Shown piece after piece: positions 23,450 through 33,759 of a stretch of 64,000 nucleotides of DNA. The notes below the pieces were generated by a model, which made no database searches, was not told where the DNA came from, and worked only from the letters and a program-made list of their open reading frames with translations. Position 1 is the stretch's first letter, and each line of letters begins with the position of its first letter. Source of the DNA: Candidatus Omnitrophota bacterium (GTDB taxonomy: Bacteria > Omnitrophota > Gorgyraeia > Gygaellales > JAQTUX01); the NCBI GenBank assembly GCA_028707125.1, contig JAQTUX010000001.1, positions 1,114,023 through 1,178,022 on the forward strand. The letters are read 5' to 3'. The position numbers and the translations under genes are program-made.

Positions 23450-26400
23450 CTATTGAAAATAACGTACTTGACTATTAGGCCCTATGCCATACCAATCAGG
23501 ATAACCGGATTTATCTAAAACTGCACTATTAAATGTAGAACAAACATACTGACCAGGCAACATGCCATAAGTAATCTTTTCTTTAGCTAAAGACTTGGCG
23601 GCATCAATAACATACTGATTGCGACGGAAGCGATTAGAAACATATGCCTGGCGTTTTGAATAGCCTTTTTCAATATTAACTATACCGGTTCCAGTTTCCC
23701 AAGTTGAATGCGCCATTTCTGTTTTATTTAACATAATCCCTGTATGAGAAAAAATCCCCCCTTCAAATAAAGCTATGCCCCATCCAATAGCGCTATCTGG
23801 TTTAAAAAATACGACATCTCCTCCTTCAAGATTTTGTTCTCCTAAGCTTTGCGTAGGTGTAGCAAGTATCCCTCCCACAGTCTGCCCCAAAGAATGTAAA
23901 CCGCCTTCCCGTGCTCCCTCGCCAAAATCTCCACCCAGAATCTCAGCAGACACTCCACCGGCAACGATTTCCGCTCCCAGTGGCCAAACACTACCTCCAA
24001 TATAACCAATTGTCCCGCCAGCAAATCCTGCTAAAGCGCCTAGGCCAACATCACCTCCCAGCATTGCTGAAGCAGCTGCTCCGGCGCCAGCGCCGCCTAA
24101 AGCAGAAGCTGCTAATCCAGACCAAAACCCACCTCCCCAGACCGCGCCAACTCCCGCACCTATCCCAAAACCTACTAAACTACTGGCAAACCCTATGCCA
24201 AAATTCTGAGCAAAATTGCCACGTTGGCTACTGGCAGCAATTAGGCTATATGTTGCCATCCCTAAAAAAGGATTACCAGTAGCGATACCAACAACAGTAC
24301 CTACAATAGCAGCGACAAATCCACTGATCTTTTGCCAAAACTTCTTGAACCATCCGTATCCGCTGGGATCCACATAGTTAATGGGATTATTACGGCAATA
24401 AGCGTAACGATTCAGATCCTGCGGATCATACGGATGCTGTATTGTCGGATCAGGCGTAATAAATCTGCCAATATACGGGTCGTAATACCTCGCCCCATAA
24501 TAATACAGACCGAATGAATCAAGTTCTTTGCCGGTGAAGTGGTAGTTGGTGGCGGACTCAACGCTCGTTTGTTTGGCGAACGATCCGTATGGCGTATATT
24601 CGTTACGCTCTATTGTCTCTCCGGACTGGTTGGTAATCACATTGCTTGAACCGAGGTGGTCTGAATGGTAATAAATCCTCTGTCCATTTGTGATGGTGCA
24701 AATCCTGTTTGAGCCGAGGAAGACGTGGAATTTAACTGCTCTCTCGCCTCCTGTTGTCTCTTCAATCTCATAGGCAGAGCTAAAATAAGTCGTGGTTGAG
24801 CCCGCGCTGATCTTCTTTATGCGCTCGGTAGATACGCCATATACGAAGTTAGTGCGGCTGCCTTGCGCATCTGTAATTTCTGTAAGCCGGTTATCGTAAT
24901 CATATTCCATATTACGGCCTGCGCCGGAGGTCATATTGCCGTTCAAATCGTAAATATAAGAGTATTGCCCTGCTGATGTTACCGCGTGCGGAAGGTTACC
25001 GTCGTAGCGCAGCGCGCCGACATCGGACTTGTAGGTCATATTACCGATTGAATCATACCTGTATTCCAAGCTTCGGAATGTCCCCGGGAACTGCGGGTCA
25101 GGTATATTCTCCGCTGCCACCAGCCGGTCTAAATCATCGTAGCGGTAGGCGCGGGTTTTATGGTCCGGCAGCATTTCATCGCTAATAGAGGCAACGTTTC
25201 CGTTATTATCAAAATCATAAGTGAGTTTTTGGATAAGACGGTCAGGGCTGTAGGTATTGATCTCCTTGAGGCGCAGGTCATCTCCGTAAGCATATCTGGT
25301 ATGGACTCTGTTCCCAAAATCCACATCATGCATTTTACCCTGGGCATCATAGGTAATGTCGTAGGCGTAAGCGCGCTCCCTGCCCCTTACCATCTCCAGC
25401 AGGCCGGAATTACTATCGTAAGTATAACTAAGGGTTTCAGTATCGTCAGGATACTGAACCTCAGTAACCCTGCCCAGGATATCGTAAGCGGTCTTGGTTA
25501 CATAAGTATGCCCGTCGATAATCTTTCTCGCTTCCTCCGTCCTGCCTTCATTATCATAAAAATATATTGTCTGGTATTCGTTGACATCGGTTACCTTGGT
25601 GATCCGGCCGATGCAATTTGAATCGTCTATTTGCGGGTCATCATAGGTATCGTAAAGGTATTCTGCCGCGACTTCGCCGTTGTAAATCTTTTGTCTGAGG
25701 CGGTTAAGCTCATCATAGCGCAATTCAATGGCCTGTCCCTTATTATCGGTCTGGAAGCGCAGGTTGCCCATTTTGTCATATTCATAAGAGGTCAACCCTG
25801 TATCCGGGTCGTTCAGCGAACTCTTCCTTCCCAAGGAATCATACTTTATGTCTGTCGTATTCCCCTTATTGTCAATCACCCGCACAAGGTTATTCTGCGA
25901 GTCAAATTGATATTGGGTGCGGTAATAGCCCCTTCCTGAATCAAAATAAAGCGGCGCCTCCATATTATCGGTGTTTCTGACAAATTCCCTGATCTCCGTA
26001 GTGTTGCCGAAGACATCCTTGACCGCGCCCTTTCTGTTGCCTCTGGCATCCTCTGTTTCGACATAAGAAACGGTTTTATAGAACGTCCTTGCTGTGGCGT
26101 CCTTGCTTGAACCCGGGAAGTCGGCAGTTACAGAGACCGCCCTTGAGCGCAAGTCATATTCGTATCTGGTATAGGAGATATTGGCCGGCTGCTCATCAAA
26201 GTAATGCGGCAGTGACTCTGCCTGCACAAACCCGCGCCGGTTATAATAGGTCTCTGTGGCAATATCCCGCCTGTTGTCGCCGTCCTCTCCGTTTGAAACG
26301 GCTTTATATTTACGGCCCAGGCCGTCAAAGTGTTCGGTCGTGACCAGATTAAGCTGGCGGGTGATCTTTGTCTTAAAATCAGGATACTCGTAGGCAGCTA

Positions 26401-29400
26401 CCACTTCCGCGTCTGTATTCAATTCTTCAACAAGCCGCCCCAGAGAATCATAATTTGTGGTAGTCGTATGGCCGTTGGCATCTGTAAGTTGATGCACAGC
26501 GCCGAATTCAGGATAATAGGAATAAGATACTGTATGTCCGAGTTCGTTACTTATGCTCTGCGGGAAGGTGTAAAATTCGGTTTCATACGCGGTATCTACC
26601 GCCTTGAGGTTGGCGTTTATTGCGCGGATAACGTTACCGTAATCATCGTATTGATATTCTGTGGACGGGCTGTCTTGAGGGTCGGTATTCAACCAGGCGA
26701 TTTCTTTCTTTAACAGGCCGTCATCATAATACTCAAAGTCCTTACGCGATACTTGGATGCCTTGCTCGTCTTTCAATACTGCATAGTGAACGTTATTAAA
26801 ACCGACTTCATACGGAGCATTATATACGGTTATGCCTTCTCTTTCATCGCCCGTGGTCTGGCCTTCTATCTCACTGCCTGCCTGTCCTACCTCGCCGTAA
26901 CTTATCTCCCGCGCTACATTACCCAGTCCATCGTACTCAAATCCGCTCTTTAATGTAATAGACGTGGCCGTATCCTCATATTTTTCATAGGCAGTGGTAA
27001 GGACTTCTTTCAGGTGCGGGAAGGCAATGCCGTCTTGCGGCCCTGCCTTTGCCACTTCCCAGGTATTTATAACCTTGCTTACCAGTTTAGGCGTGATAGA
27101 CCTGCCGTAGTCCTCATAGGCGTAGATCTCCTTGATTTGGCCCTTTAAGGGAACTGTTTCTTCTATCTCACCAAGGTAGAAATACGTCTGTGTATAGTTA
27201 AGCGTAACAGGGTCTATTGAAGTTACCTTGCCAAAACCGCGGAATTCGCGCTCAACAGCATCATAGTAACCCTGCTCAAACTTAAATTCCTGTGTATATG
27301 AATTTGACCTGTCCACATCAAAACCAACATCCGATCTGTTAGGATAATAATCGCGCTCTATCGTATCGGTGGTAGTCACCTGACGCGTTATATATAAAGG
27401 AAACGGCAAGGCCAATTTCTCATCCTGCCTGGTATAGTCATATTCAACGGAGACCAGGCCGCCTTTGCCGTTGTTGACCTCTACCAGAAGATCCGCGGGT
27501 CTGCCCGTGCTGGTCCTCACCGACCATCGCTGCAGGCCGGGCCTCTTTTTATCATACAGCGCGGCGTCGGCAATGCCATCACCATTAATATCAAGGGTGG
27601 TGGGCGACTGATCCTTTGAGCTGGAATAATTGATCCATACGCCGCTGTCGCCATTGAACGCGCTGCCGGTATTTATCGCCTGATGCCAATCCGAGCCGCC
27701 TTCAGGCAGATAACCCACGTCTGTTAAACCATCATTATTAAAATCGGCAACGAAGGCATCTTCCTTAACGGAAAATCCGGAAAGCCAGGTGCCCCTGTCT
27801 AAAAACTGCCTGTTATTGGAAAGGGCCACCCTGAATTCACCGCTGGTTTTCTTAAATATACAGATGTCTGCCAGGGAATCGCCGTTAAAATCGCCTACCA
27901 AGGGTGTCCATTCCTTGCTTGAGCCAAACCCGCTGATCCACTGCGTAAATCCGGAAAACCCTGAGCCGTTGCCTAACGCAACCCTGGCCTCCCCTGATTC
28001 CCAGTTATAAACCCCAAAATCAGTAAAGGCATCTCCGTTAAAATTGCCGGTTAGAGGCGCCCAGTCATTGCCTGCTTCGCTGAATGCAGCCCATTCGCTT
28101 GCGCCTGTAAAAGACGACTTGGTAGATGTAGCAATCTTTAATTTGCCGTCCTTATAATTATATACACCTGCATCCCCTACGCCGTCTCCGTTAAAGTCGC
28201 CGCCTATGGCAATCCAGTCCTCGCCGCCAAAGCCGGTCAGCCAGTCACTTACATACCTAACCTCGCCTGCCTCTGAAAGCCCGATTTCCCACTTTCCGTC
28301 TTCGGGATTATACAGCCCTAAATCGCTAAGCCCGTCGCCGTTAAAGTCGCCGCCTATCGGCCGAATTTTATTATCGGGCTCCACAACGTTAAAATGTATG
28401 ATATCAGACAAAACAGAACGGCCGTCATCGGTCTCTATCTTAACCTGGATTGTCTCGTTATTACTTACTGCGCTGCCTGCGTTGGTAGTTACGGAGAACT
28501 CTGCACCCACAGCAGTTCCTGAAGCAATCTCTGTCCCGTTCTTCAGGATGGTATAAGTCATACTACGGCCCTCGGGGTCGTAGGCATTAATCATAATATC
28601 AAAACTCTCATTCACCAGGAATACATAGGGGTCCCTGTTTAAACTCACGCTAACCTCAGGCAGTAGCGAGACATTCAATACCGTAATCTGCACATCCTGG
28701 GAAACATCGGCAAAGCCGTCAGAGGCAACAATCGTTACGATATAAACTCCGGCGTCATTATAGGTGGTCTGCCACCTTCCGTCTGATTCAATGGCCGCGC
28801 TCTTGCCTTGCTCATTCTGACGAGGAACAAAAGAGTAAACAATGGTATCGCCGGTATCCAAGTCCTCAACTACAGGGCTTATAGTAAACAGCTCGCCCTC
28901 ATTGGCAGTTAACTCAACGTCCTGTCCGCTGACATTGATACCGTTAATGCTTACGAAGCGCGGAATCCGGTTAACCCTCTCAACGATAATGCGGAAATAC
29001 TGCTCGTGATAGACCTCTGCGGTAACGCTGTCTACCAACTGCACGCTGACCCGTTCATAAATATAATTCCCGTGCCCGGGAGGCACCCTCCAGGTATTCT
29101 CACCTATCATCTCCCAGTCAGTTAAGGGATAACTAAAATTGAACGCATAGTGGTCGCCTTCCCTGGGATTTAAAATCTGCGGGCTAATAGTTATCTCTGT
29201 GCCTGCCGAGACCCTAATTTCATCAATAGGGGCAATCAGCGGCGTAGGACTAACCTGTAAAGTTACGTCGTTGCTGTATACAATATTGCCGGCACTATCT
29301 TCCGCGATAAACCTGACTGTTTCGCTTCCTAAAAAGTCAGCCGGCTGGCTGAAGCTCACCAGGTTTTCCTGGTTAATCGTAATAACTATCCGATTGTTCC

Positions 29401-29818
29401 CGCTGAAGGAATACTGCAGGGCATCGCCTTCCGGGTCCTGAAAGTAATCATCCAGATCAAAGGCGTTGGGATAATCTGTACCGATGTCCCATGATATAGG
29501 GGCTATCTGACGGATAAGCACAGGCGGGCTGTTATAGATCAAAGTAGGAATAAAACCTGCGCTAAGGCGGTAGTTTAAGCTTGAAGCAGCGCCTATAAAC
29601 GGCTCGCCTGCGGAATCTAATTGTATTTTATTGTTGAGAGAGCCCTTGCCTGAACCGCCCTCATTGATCGATGAGGACTGGAGCCGGTAATTTAAGCTGG
29701 CGGCAACGTCGGCAAGCGCGTCATTAATAGGGCCGAATGCGGCTATATGCAGAAAGATGAGCGCGATCGCTATCGCGCGCCTTGTTAAACTAAATTGTTT
29801 TGACCAGAAAAACTCCAT
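23450..29818 (-). CDS. Giant secreted VCBS/TcdB/RHS protein with permuted-papain tip
   Basis: 2122 aa. A signal peptide (about 1-37) is followed by cadherin/Ig-like domains (about 90-480), FG-GAP/VCBS repeats with FNGDGLSDLGLYN-type calcium loops (about 488-780), a TcdB-middle-like region (about 800-960) and YD/RHS repeats. The RHS core end IGRFITPDP lies near residue 1786. The tip has a Gly/Ala-rich hydrophobic stretch (about 1830-1960). Its terminal 130 residues carry GGDVVFF, FSHTGIML and YVCSTFNSAV, the His and Cys pattern of permuted NlpC/P60 (YiiX/LRAT-like) enzymes. Such hydrolases cut peptide or ester bonds in walls or lipids. Probably a polymorphic toxin-like protein working with the SpvB-like protein 2 bases upstream. 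Confidence 0.85.
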   Translation of the reverse strand: MEFFWSKQFSLTRRAIAIALIFLHIAAFGPINDALADVAASLNYRLQSSSINEGGSGKGSLNNKIQLDSAGEPFIGAASSLNYRLSAGFIPTLIYNSPPVLIRQIAPISWDIGTDYPNAFDLDDYFQDPEGDALQYSFSGNNRIVITINQENLVSFSQPADFLGSETVRFIAEDSAGNIVYSNDVTLQVSPTPLIAPIDEIRVSAGTEITISPQILNPREGDHYAFNFSYPLTDWEMIGENTWRVPPGHGNYIYERVSVQLVDSVTAEVYHEQYFRIIVERVNRIPRFVSINGINVSGQDVELTANEGELFTISPVVEDLDTGDTIVYSFVPRQNEQGKSAAIESDGRWQTTYNDAGVYIVTIVASDGFADVSQDVQITVLNVSLLPEVSVSLNRDPYVFLVNESFDIMINAYDPEGRSMTYTILKNGTEIASGTAVGAEFSVTTNAGSAVSNNETIQVKIETDDGRSVLSDIIHFNVVEPDNKIRPIGGDFNGDGLSDLGLYNPEDGKWEIGLSEAGEVRYVSDWLTGFGGEDWIAIGGDFNGDGVGDAGVYNYKDGKLKIATSTKSSFTGASEWAAFSEAGNDWAPLTGNFNGDAFTDFGVYNWESGEARVALGNGSGFSGFTQWISGFGSSKEWTPLVGDFNGDSLADICIFKKTSGEFRVALSNNRQFLDRGTWLSGFSVKEDAFVADFNNDGLTDVGYLPEGGSDWHQAINTGSAFNGDSGVWINYSSSKDQSPTTLDINGDGIADAALYDKKRPGLQRWSVRTSTGRPADLLVEVNNGKGGLVSVEYDYTRQDEKLALPFPLYITRQVTTTDTIERDYYPNRSDVGFDVDRSNSYTQEFKFEQGYYDAVEREFRGFGKVTSIDPVTLNYTQTYFYLGEIEETVPLKGQIKEIYAYEDYGRSITPKLVSKVINTWEVAKAGPQDGIAFPHLKEVLTTAYEKYEDTATSITLKSGFEYDGLGNVAREISYGEVGQAGSEIEGQTTGDEREGITVYNAPYEVGFNNVHYAVLKDEQGIQVSRKDFEYYDDGLLKKEIAWLNTDPQDSPSTEYQYDDYGNVIRAINANLKAVDTAYETEFYTFPQSISNELGHTVSYSYYPEFGAVHQLTDANGHTTTTNYDSLGRLVEELNTDAEVVAAYEYPDFKTKITRQLNLVTTEHFDGLGRKYKAVSNGEDGDNRRDIATETYYNRRGFVQAESLPHYFDEQPANISYTRYEYDLRSRAVSVTADFPGSSKDATARTFYKTVSYVETEDARGNRKGAVKDVFGNTTEIREFVRNTDNMEAPLYFDSGRGYYRTQYQFDSQNNLVRVIDNKGNTTDIKYDSLGRKSSLNDPDTGLTSYEYDKMGNLRFQTDNKGQAIELRYDELNRLRQKIYNGEVAAEYLYDTYDDPQIDDSNCIGRITKVTDVNEYQTIYFYDNEGRTEEARKIIDGHTYVTKTAYDILGRVTEVQYPDDTETLSYTYDSNSGLLEMVRGRERAYAYDITYDAQGKMHDVDFGNRVHTRYAYGDDLRLKEINTYSPDRLIQKLTYDFDNNGNVASISDEMLPDHKTRAYRYDDLDRLVAAENIPDPQFPGTFRSLEYRYDSIGNMTYKSDVGALRYDGNLPHAVTSAGQYSYIYDLNGNMTSGAGRNMEYDYDNRLTEITDAQGSRTNFVYGVSTERIKKISAGSTTTYFSSAYEIEETTGGERAVKFHVFLGSNRICTITNGQRIYYHSDHLGSSNVITNQSGETIERNEYTPYGSFAKQTSVESATNYHFTGKELDSFGLYYYGARYYDPYIGRFITPDPTIQHPYDPQDLNRYAYCRNNPINYVDPSGYGWFKKFWQKISGFVAAIVGTVVGIATGNPFLGMATYSLIAASSQRGNFAQNFGIGFASSLVGFGIGAGVGAVWGGGFWSGLAASALGGAGAGAAASAMLGGDVGLGALAGFAGGTIGYIGGSVWPLGAEIVAGGVSAEILGGDFGEGAREGGLHSLGQTVGGILATPTQSLGEQNLEGGDVVFFKPDSAIGWGIALFEGGIFSHTGIMLNKTEMAHSTWETGTGIVNIEKGYSKRQAYVSNRFRRNQYVIDAAKSLAKEKITYGMLPGQYVCSTFNSAVLDKSGYPDWYGIGPNSQVRYFQ

Positions 29819-29820
29819 AT

Positions 29821-32800
29821 TTAATTCTCTGTTGCCCTCTGGTAATTAAATGTAAGCGCCGGAAAACTCTTGCCGTCGCTGCCGTATTGAGTAACGCTCT
29901 TAAGCAATGAGCGGGATGTGTCGTCGCTTAAGACATATTCCAACTCATACCTCCAGATTAACCTTGCGTCCAGCAGGACGCGGATGCGCTTAAGCCGCTT
30001 ATTTATACTGATCTCCTCCCCGCTGATAAAGCTGGAGGTTACATCAGGCCTGTCTTCGGTCTCAAACTCCACCCTGTGCTTGGGCGCAAAGCCGGCCACG
30101 TCGTTACCGGTATATTCAACGCTATTGAGATACGCCTTACCTTTATCCTTTATATAATTAAATCTCACATAATTTGCCTTGGTATCCTTGACCTTGGTTA
30201 CATACCAGGTAAACGTCCCTCCCGAGCCGTTCTCTTTTGATTCAGGAGTCGCGCCGAATTCCATAACCGTGCCGTTCTTCTCTACGCTGCGCCAGGTATC
30301 CGCCTCCTTGTAGAACCTGGTAAAGGTTGACTCTATCTTTGCCTGCCAGACGTTATCGGTCAGATGCACCAGCTGCGTTGAGGAGCTCTGGGTGCGGAAT
30401 ACAAAGGTGTCGCTGTCGTCGTAACGAGCAGGGCCTTTTCGTGTATCCCTGACAATGTATCCCGGCTCAAGCGACCAACCCATGCCTGCCCAGGAATTGG
30501 AGCCGGTTGTGCGGTATTGCAGAGTTAAATTCGGCTGCATTCCTTTTCTTCCCGGAGGCACGGTTATAGGTACGGAATGACTGAAAGAGCCGGTAAGCAT
30601 ATCAGGCAGAGGGATCATTGTGCTTGCGCCGACAGGCGTGCTGGGAGGAGTAAGATTTCCTATGATCGCGTAAGTTGAGAAATGGCCTAACTGGAAAGAC
30701 GCCTTACCGTAAGAGTCAACAACCAGGTTTTGCACGGTCTCCATTACCCTGCTTGACTCATTGTAATAGCGAAGTTCTAACGGTGTGCCCGGCACTTCGT
30801 GCTGAACAACTGTTACCGTCAGCGGTTGACTAAACTGCAGCCCATCAGGCAGGAATTTTATAGCTGTCTTTACGGCATATCCGGGCACCTTATCTTCAAA
30901 TGCCGCCTTATCCAGCAACTGCACCCTCATCTGAGCCCTTTGCTCAGCGCCTAATCGCTCATATGTATCCTGCGGAATATCTATAACTACCTTGCCGTCA
31001 AAAAGCTCTACCCTTCTTCCCTCCACCGTCTCCACAGGCTCATCAGGAGGGGGCGACCTGAACAGCTTTATGCCCGAAATCGTATGGTGGGCTTCGGCAT
31101 TGCCCGCCTTATCCACTGACCAATATTCCAAAATATTATTATCTGATTCGCGGGTGATCTGCGGCTGTCCGTTGGCTGCCACACTAAGAGGGGTGCCTGG
31201 ATCCACGTTATTTATGATATAGTAGGTATCCCTGACACCGGAGGTGGCGTCTTGCGTGCTAAGAGGTATAGCAAGGGAAACCCCGTAGTAGGCGCGGGAA
31301 GCATCAAAATCTGTGCTTGTAACCGGGGCGGCGGTATCCAGGATTATATTCTTAGATACAGCATCAGACCAGGCATCTGACTGTCCGGCCCTATTATCGC
31401 TTACCCTCACATATACCGTCTTCACGCCATCGCCGGAAGCCAAGGCCCAGTTCTTTGTCCGCGCAAATGATTCAGGAACAGACCATGAGTCACCATCATT
31501 AGAAAATTGTATCTGATCAAGCCCTGTTTGATCATCCCTTGCCTCTATGTTAAGCGTGACTTGTATGCTATTGGTATATTGGGCATCGCTGTTGATACTG
31601 AAACCTGTAATTACAGGGACTATTCTGTCAAGAATAGCAAAATACCACTGTATTTTAGATATATTACCGGCGAAGTCGCTGATGGCCAGATCTATACTGT
31701 AAAATATAGAAAATCTCAATGGCTCCGCGGGGGCGTAAGAGATGATGTCGCCTTCCACTGCGGGCACAACTACTTCTGTTGACGGTTCGACCCTGTCTAA
31801 CGGCCCAACAACGCTGAGCGTCATCTCTATGCCGCCGTAATTTACCCCTGAAAGGCCGTCGCCGCACCTCGCGCTAACCGTGGGGGTCTCTTCCAGGAAA
31901 GTAACAAGCCAATCCAGAAGGTTTGTTATCTGAGGCGCTGTCTTATCCAGCTTTATGCCCTCTATTATATGATGGGCTTCTTCATTACCCGCGTTATCCA
32001 CCGACCAGTACTCCAACCTGTTATTAGCGCCTTCTGCGGTAATTACCGGCTGTCCGTCTACCCCTACGGATCTCTGAGGCCCATTGTTGACTTTATAATA
32101 AGTATCTGACACTCCTGATGTTGGGTCTGCCGCGGTCAAATCTACGGCTATATCTGCATTATGCCATGGCTGGCTGTCAAAACTTGTGTTTGTTATCGGA
32201 GGGGTCGTATCAAATATGATCGTCTGGGTCAGCATCTCTGACCAGTTACCCGCCTTGTCGCTTACCTTAATAGATACGTTCTTCTGGCCGTCTCCGGGAT
32301 GCAGGCCCCATCGCCAACTCTCTTTAAAGTCGTAATCCGGGCTCCAAGACCTGCCCATATGATTTGAAATCCGCATTTGAGCCAGGGCGCCGCTATCATC
32401 ATTCGCCGCGATGCTAAGGGTCACCAATCTGTCATTGGTATACTCAGCGCCGTTGTTTATGAGCAGCGACGTAACTACGGGGGGCGCAGTATCAGGTGGC
32501 TCATTGGTGCGGAATGTAAGGTCGCCTGACTCCTCGGTATTACCGGCCAGATCAGTTACTACTATCTTAAAATGATAAAGGGTGCCTGGCGTTAAGCCCT
32601 CCAGGAGCGCTGAATTGCTGCGGGTGAACGGCCGTCCGTTTGCGGTCTTTCCGTAATCCTGAGTCAATCCGTAATGGACAACTCCACCGGCCGCCTCGGA
32701 AGTCGCCCAGTTGATCTCTATATGCGTCTCTCCCTGGTTTGCGAAATAAATCTGCCGTATGTCCGGAGCGGTCTTATCGATCACTACGCCGTCTGAAGGA

Positions 32801-33207
32801 AGCGACCACCGCGAGCTATAGCTCAATGCCATGATGCTTGATACTATTCTTACGCGGTATCGGTATGAGGACTTTGCTGTCTTGGGCGAGGCGGAATTAT
32901 AAAATGTATCGTGCGTGTAAGTAAGCGTGCGCCAGACGGCGCCATCTATTGATTCCTGTAATTGATAAAGCGGGTTGCGTGCGGGTATTTCTGTTTCAGG
33001 CCTCATCCAGTAAACAACATATGTACCTGAACTGGAATCTATATCAAAGCCGCCTTGCTGCCGCGCCTCCTGAGGCGCGGCAGGGACATAATCTCCGATC
33101 GCGTCTTCAATGTCGTCAGCGAAAGCGCTTACACAAGAAGTAAAAAATAAAAGGAAAACAGCTAATAATGCTGTCTTCCTTTGAGTGTCTCTAACCTTAA
33201 AAGGCAT
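29821..33207 (-). CDS. Secreted FN3/Ig and SpvB-like protein
   Basis: 1128 aa with a signal peptide. An FN3-like domain (GETHIEINWATSEAAGGVVH near 155-235) precedes two copies of a roughly 200-residue Ig-type module; each copy contains LEYWSVD(N/K)AGN and HHxIxGIKL. The C-terminal quarter is SpvB-like: DMLTGSFSHSVPITVPPGRK, then LTLQYRTTGSNSWAGMGWSL and RYDDSDTFVFR. In insecticidal Tc toxins the SpvB domain opens the TcB polypeptide and is followed by VCBS and TcdB regions. Here those regions are in the next gene. It was probably once a single TcB-like chain or works as a two-chain shell. A strong promoter precedes it. Confidence 0.82.
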   Translation of the reverse strand: MPFKVRDTQRKTALLAVFLLFFTSCVSAFADDIEDAIGDYVPAAPQEARQQGGFDIDSSSGTYVVYWMRPETEIPARNPLYQLQESIDGAVWRTLTYTHDTFYNSASPKTAKSSYRYRVRIVSSIMALSYSSRWSLPSDGVVIDKTAPDIRQIYFANQGETHIEINWATSEAAGGVVHYGLTQDYGKTANGRPFTRSNSALLEGLTPGTLYHFKIVVTDLAGNTEESGDLTFRTNEPPDTAPPVVTSLLINNGAEYTNDRLVTLSIAANDDSGALAQMRISNHMGRSWSPDYDFKESWRWGLHPGDGQKNVSIKVSDKAGNWSEMLTQTIIFDTTPPITNTSFDSQPWHNADIAVDLTAADPTSGVSDTYYKVNNGPQRSVGVDGQPVITAEGANNRLEYWSVDNAGNEEAHHIIEGIKLDKTAPQITNLLDWLVTFLEETPTVSARCGDGLSGVNYGGIEMTLSVVGPLDRVEPSTEVVVPAVEGDIISYAPAEPLRFSIFYSIDLAISDFAGNISKIQWYFAILDRIVPVITGFSINSDAQYTNSIQVTLNIEARDDQTGLDQIQFSNDGDSWSVPESFARTKNWALASGDGVKTVYVRVSDNRAGQSDAWSDAVSKNIILDTAAPVTSTDFDASRAYYGVSLAIPLSTQDATSGVRDTYYIINNVDPGTPLSVAANGQPQITRESDNNILEYWSVDKAGNAEAHHTISGIKLFRSPPPDEPVETVEGRRVELFDGKVVIDIPQDTYERLGAEQRAQMRVQLLDKAAFEDKVPGYAVKTAIKFLPDGLQFSQPLTVTVVQHEVPGTPLELRYYNESSRVMETVQNLVVDSYGKASFQLGHFSTYAIIGNLTPPSTPVGASTMIPLPDMLTGSFSHSVPITVPPGRKGMQPNLTLQYRTTGSNSWAGMGWSLEPGYIVRDTRKGPARYDDSDTFVFRTQSSSTQLVHLTDNVWQAKIESTFTRFYKEADTWRSVEKNGTVMEFGATPESKENGSGGTFTWYVTKVKDTKANYVRFNYIKDKGKAYLNSVEYTGNDVAGFAPKHRVEFETEDRPDVTSSFISGEEISINKRLKRIRVLLDARLIWRYELEYVLSDDTSRSLLKSVTQYGSDGKSFPALTFNYQRATEN

Positions 33208-33239
33208 AGGGTACCTTTCGTTCTCTGACCCTTAACGCT

Positions 33240-33268
33240 AGTATACCTTAAGAATCGTGTTTTGTCAA
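33240..33268 (-). promoter_or_regulatory. Sigma70-type promoter of the SpvB/RHS operon
   Basis: Minus strand: TTGACA (33268-33263), 17-base spacer, TATACT (33245-33240), 33 bases before the SpvB-like start codon. Both boxes are near-consensus. The -35 box overlaps the last codon of the upstream membrane protein gene. Confidence 0.82.
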
Positions 33269-33759
33269 TGGTTGAACGTATTCCAGGTCATTATTCCCAC
33301 CGAGCAAAGGGCTGAAACGATCACCGAAGCCAGCAGCACGCCGCCGATAATGGCGGGGAATGCGTATCTGAAGCGGATTTTGAATAATGAAGCGGCGATC
33401 GCGCCTGTCCAGGCGCCGGTCATAGGCAAAGGTATGCCGACAAAGATCATAAGGCCAAGCGCCTCATAACGCTGAATAATATCGCCCTTTCTCTTTGCCC
33501 TTTCAAAAAGCCAGTCAAAAAACCGGTTGAAACCCGGCAGGTGCCTGAGCCGCTCTGACACCGGCTTAAGGAACACCAGCAGCGGCACAACCGGGATCAA
33601 GTTGCCTATGATGGAAAGGAAAATTACCCTGCCTAATGGCAGGCCTAAATAAAGGCCCCAGGGAATTGAACCCCTCAGTTCTAATATCGGTAAAGACGCG
33701 GCGGCTATAACAGAGGATTCCTTCGGCAGCCCCTGAAGCCAATGTATCAGGCTATTCAC
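33265..33759 (-). CDS. COG2426-type small multidrug export / membrane protein
   Basis: 164 aa from GTG 33759, preceded by GGGAG and overlapping the pcm stop by 8 bases; the longer frame to 33837 would overlap pcm by 86 bases and is rejected. Several membrane helices. Family blocks: AASLPILELRGSIPWGLYLG, NLIPVVPLLVFLKPVSERL, and GLMIFVGIPLPMTGAWTGAI. These match the putative small multi-drug export protein family (COG2426). Transport substrate is not known for the family. Confidence 0.82.
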   Translation of the reverse strand: MNSLIHWLQGLPKESSVIAAASLPILELRGSIPWGLYLGLPLGRVIFLSIIGNLIPVVPLLVFLKPVSERLRHLPGFNRFFDWLFERAKRKGDIIQRYEALGLMIFVGIPLPMTGAWTGAIAASLFKIRFRYAFPAIIGGVLLASVIVSALCSVGIMTWNTFNH

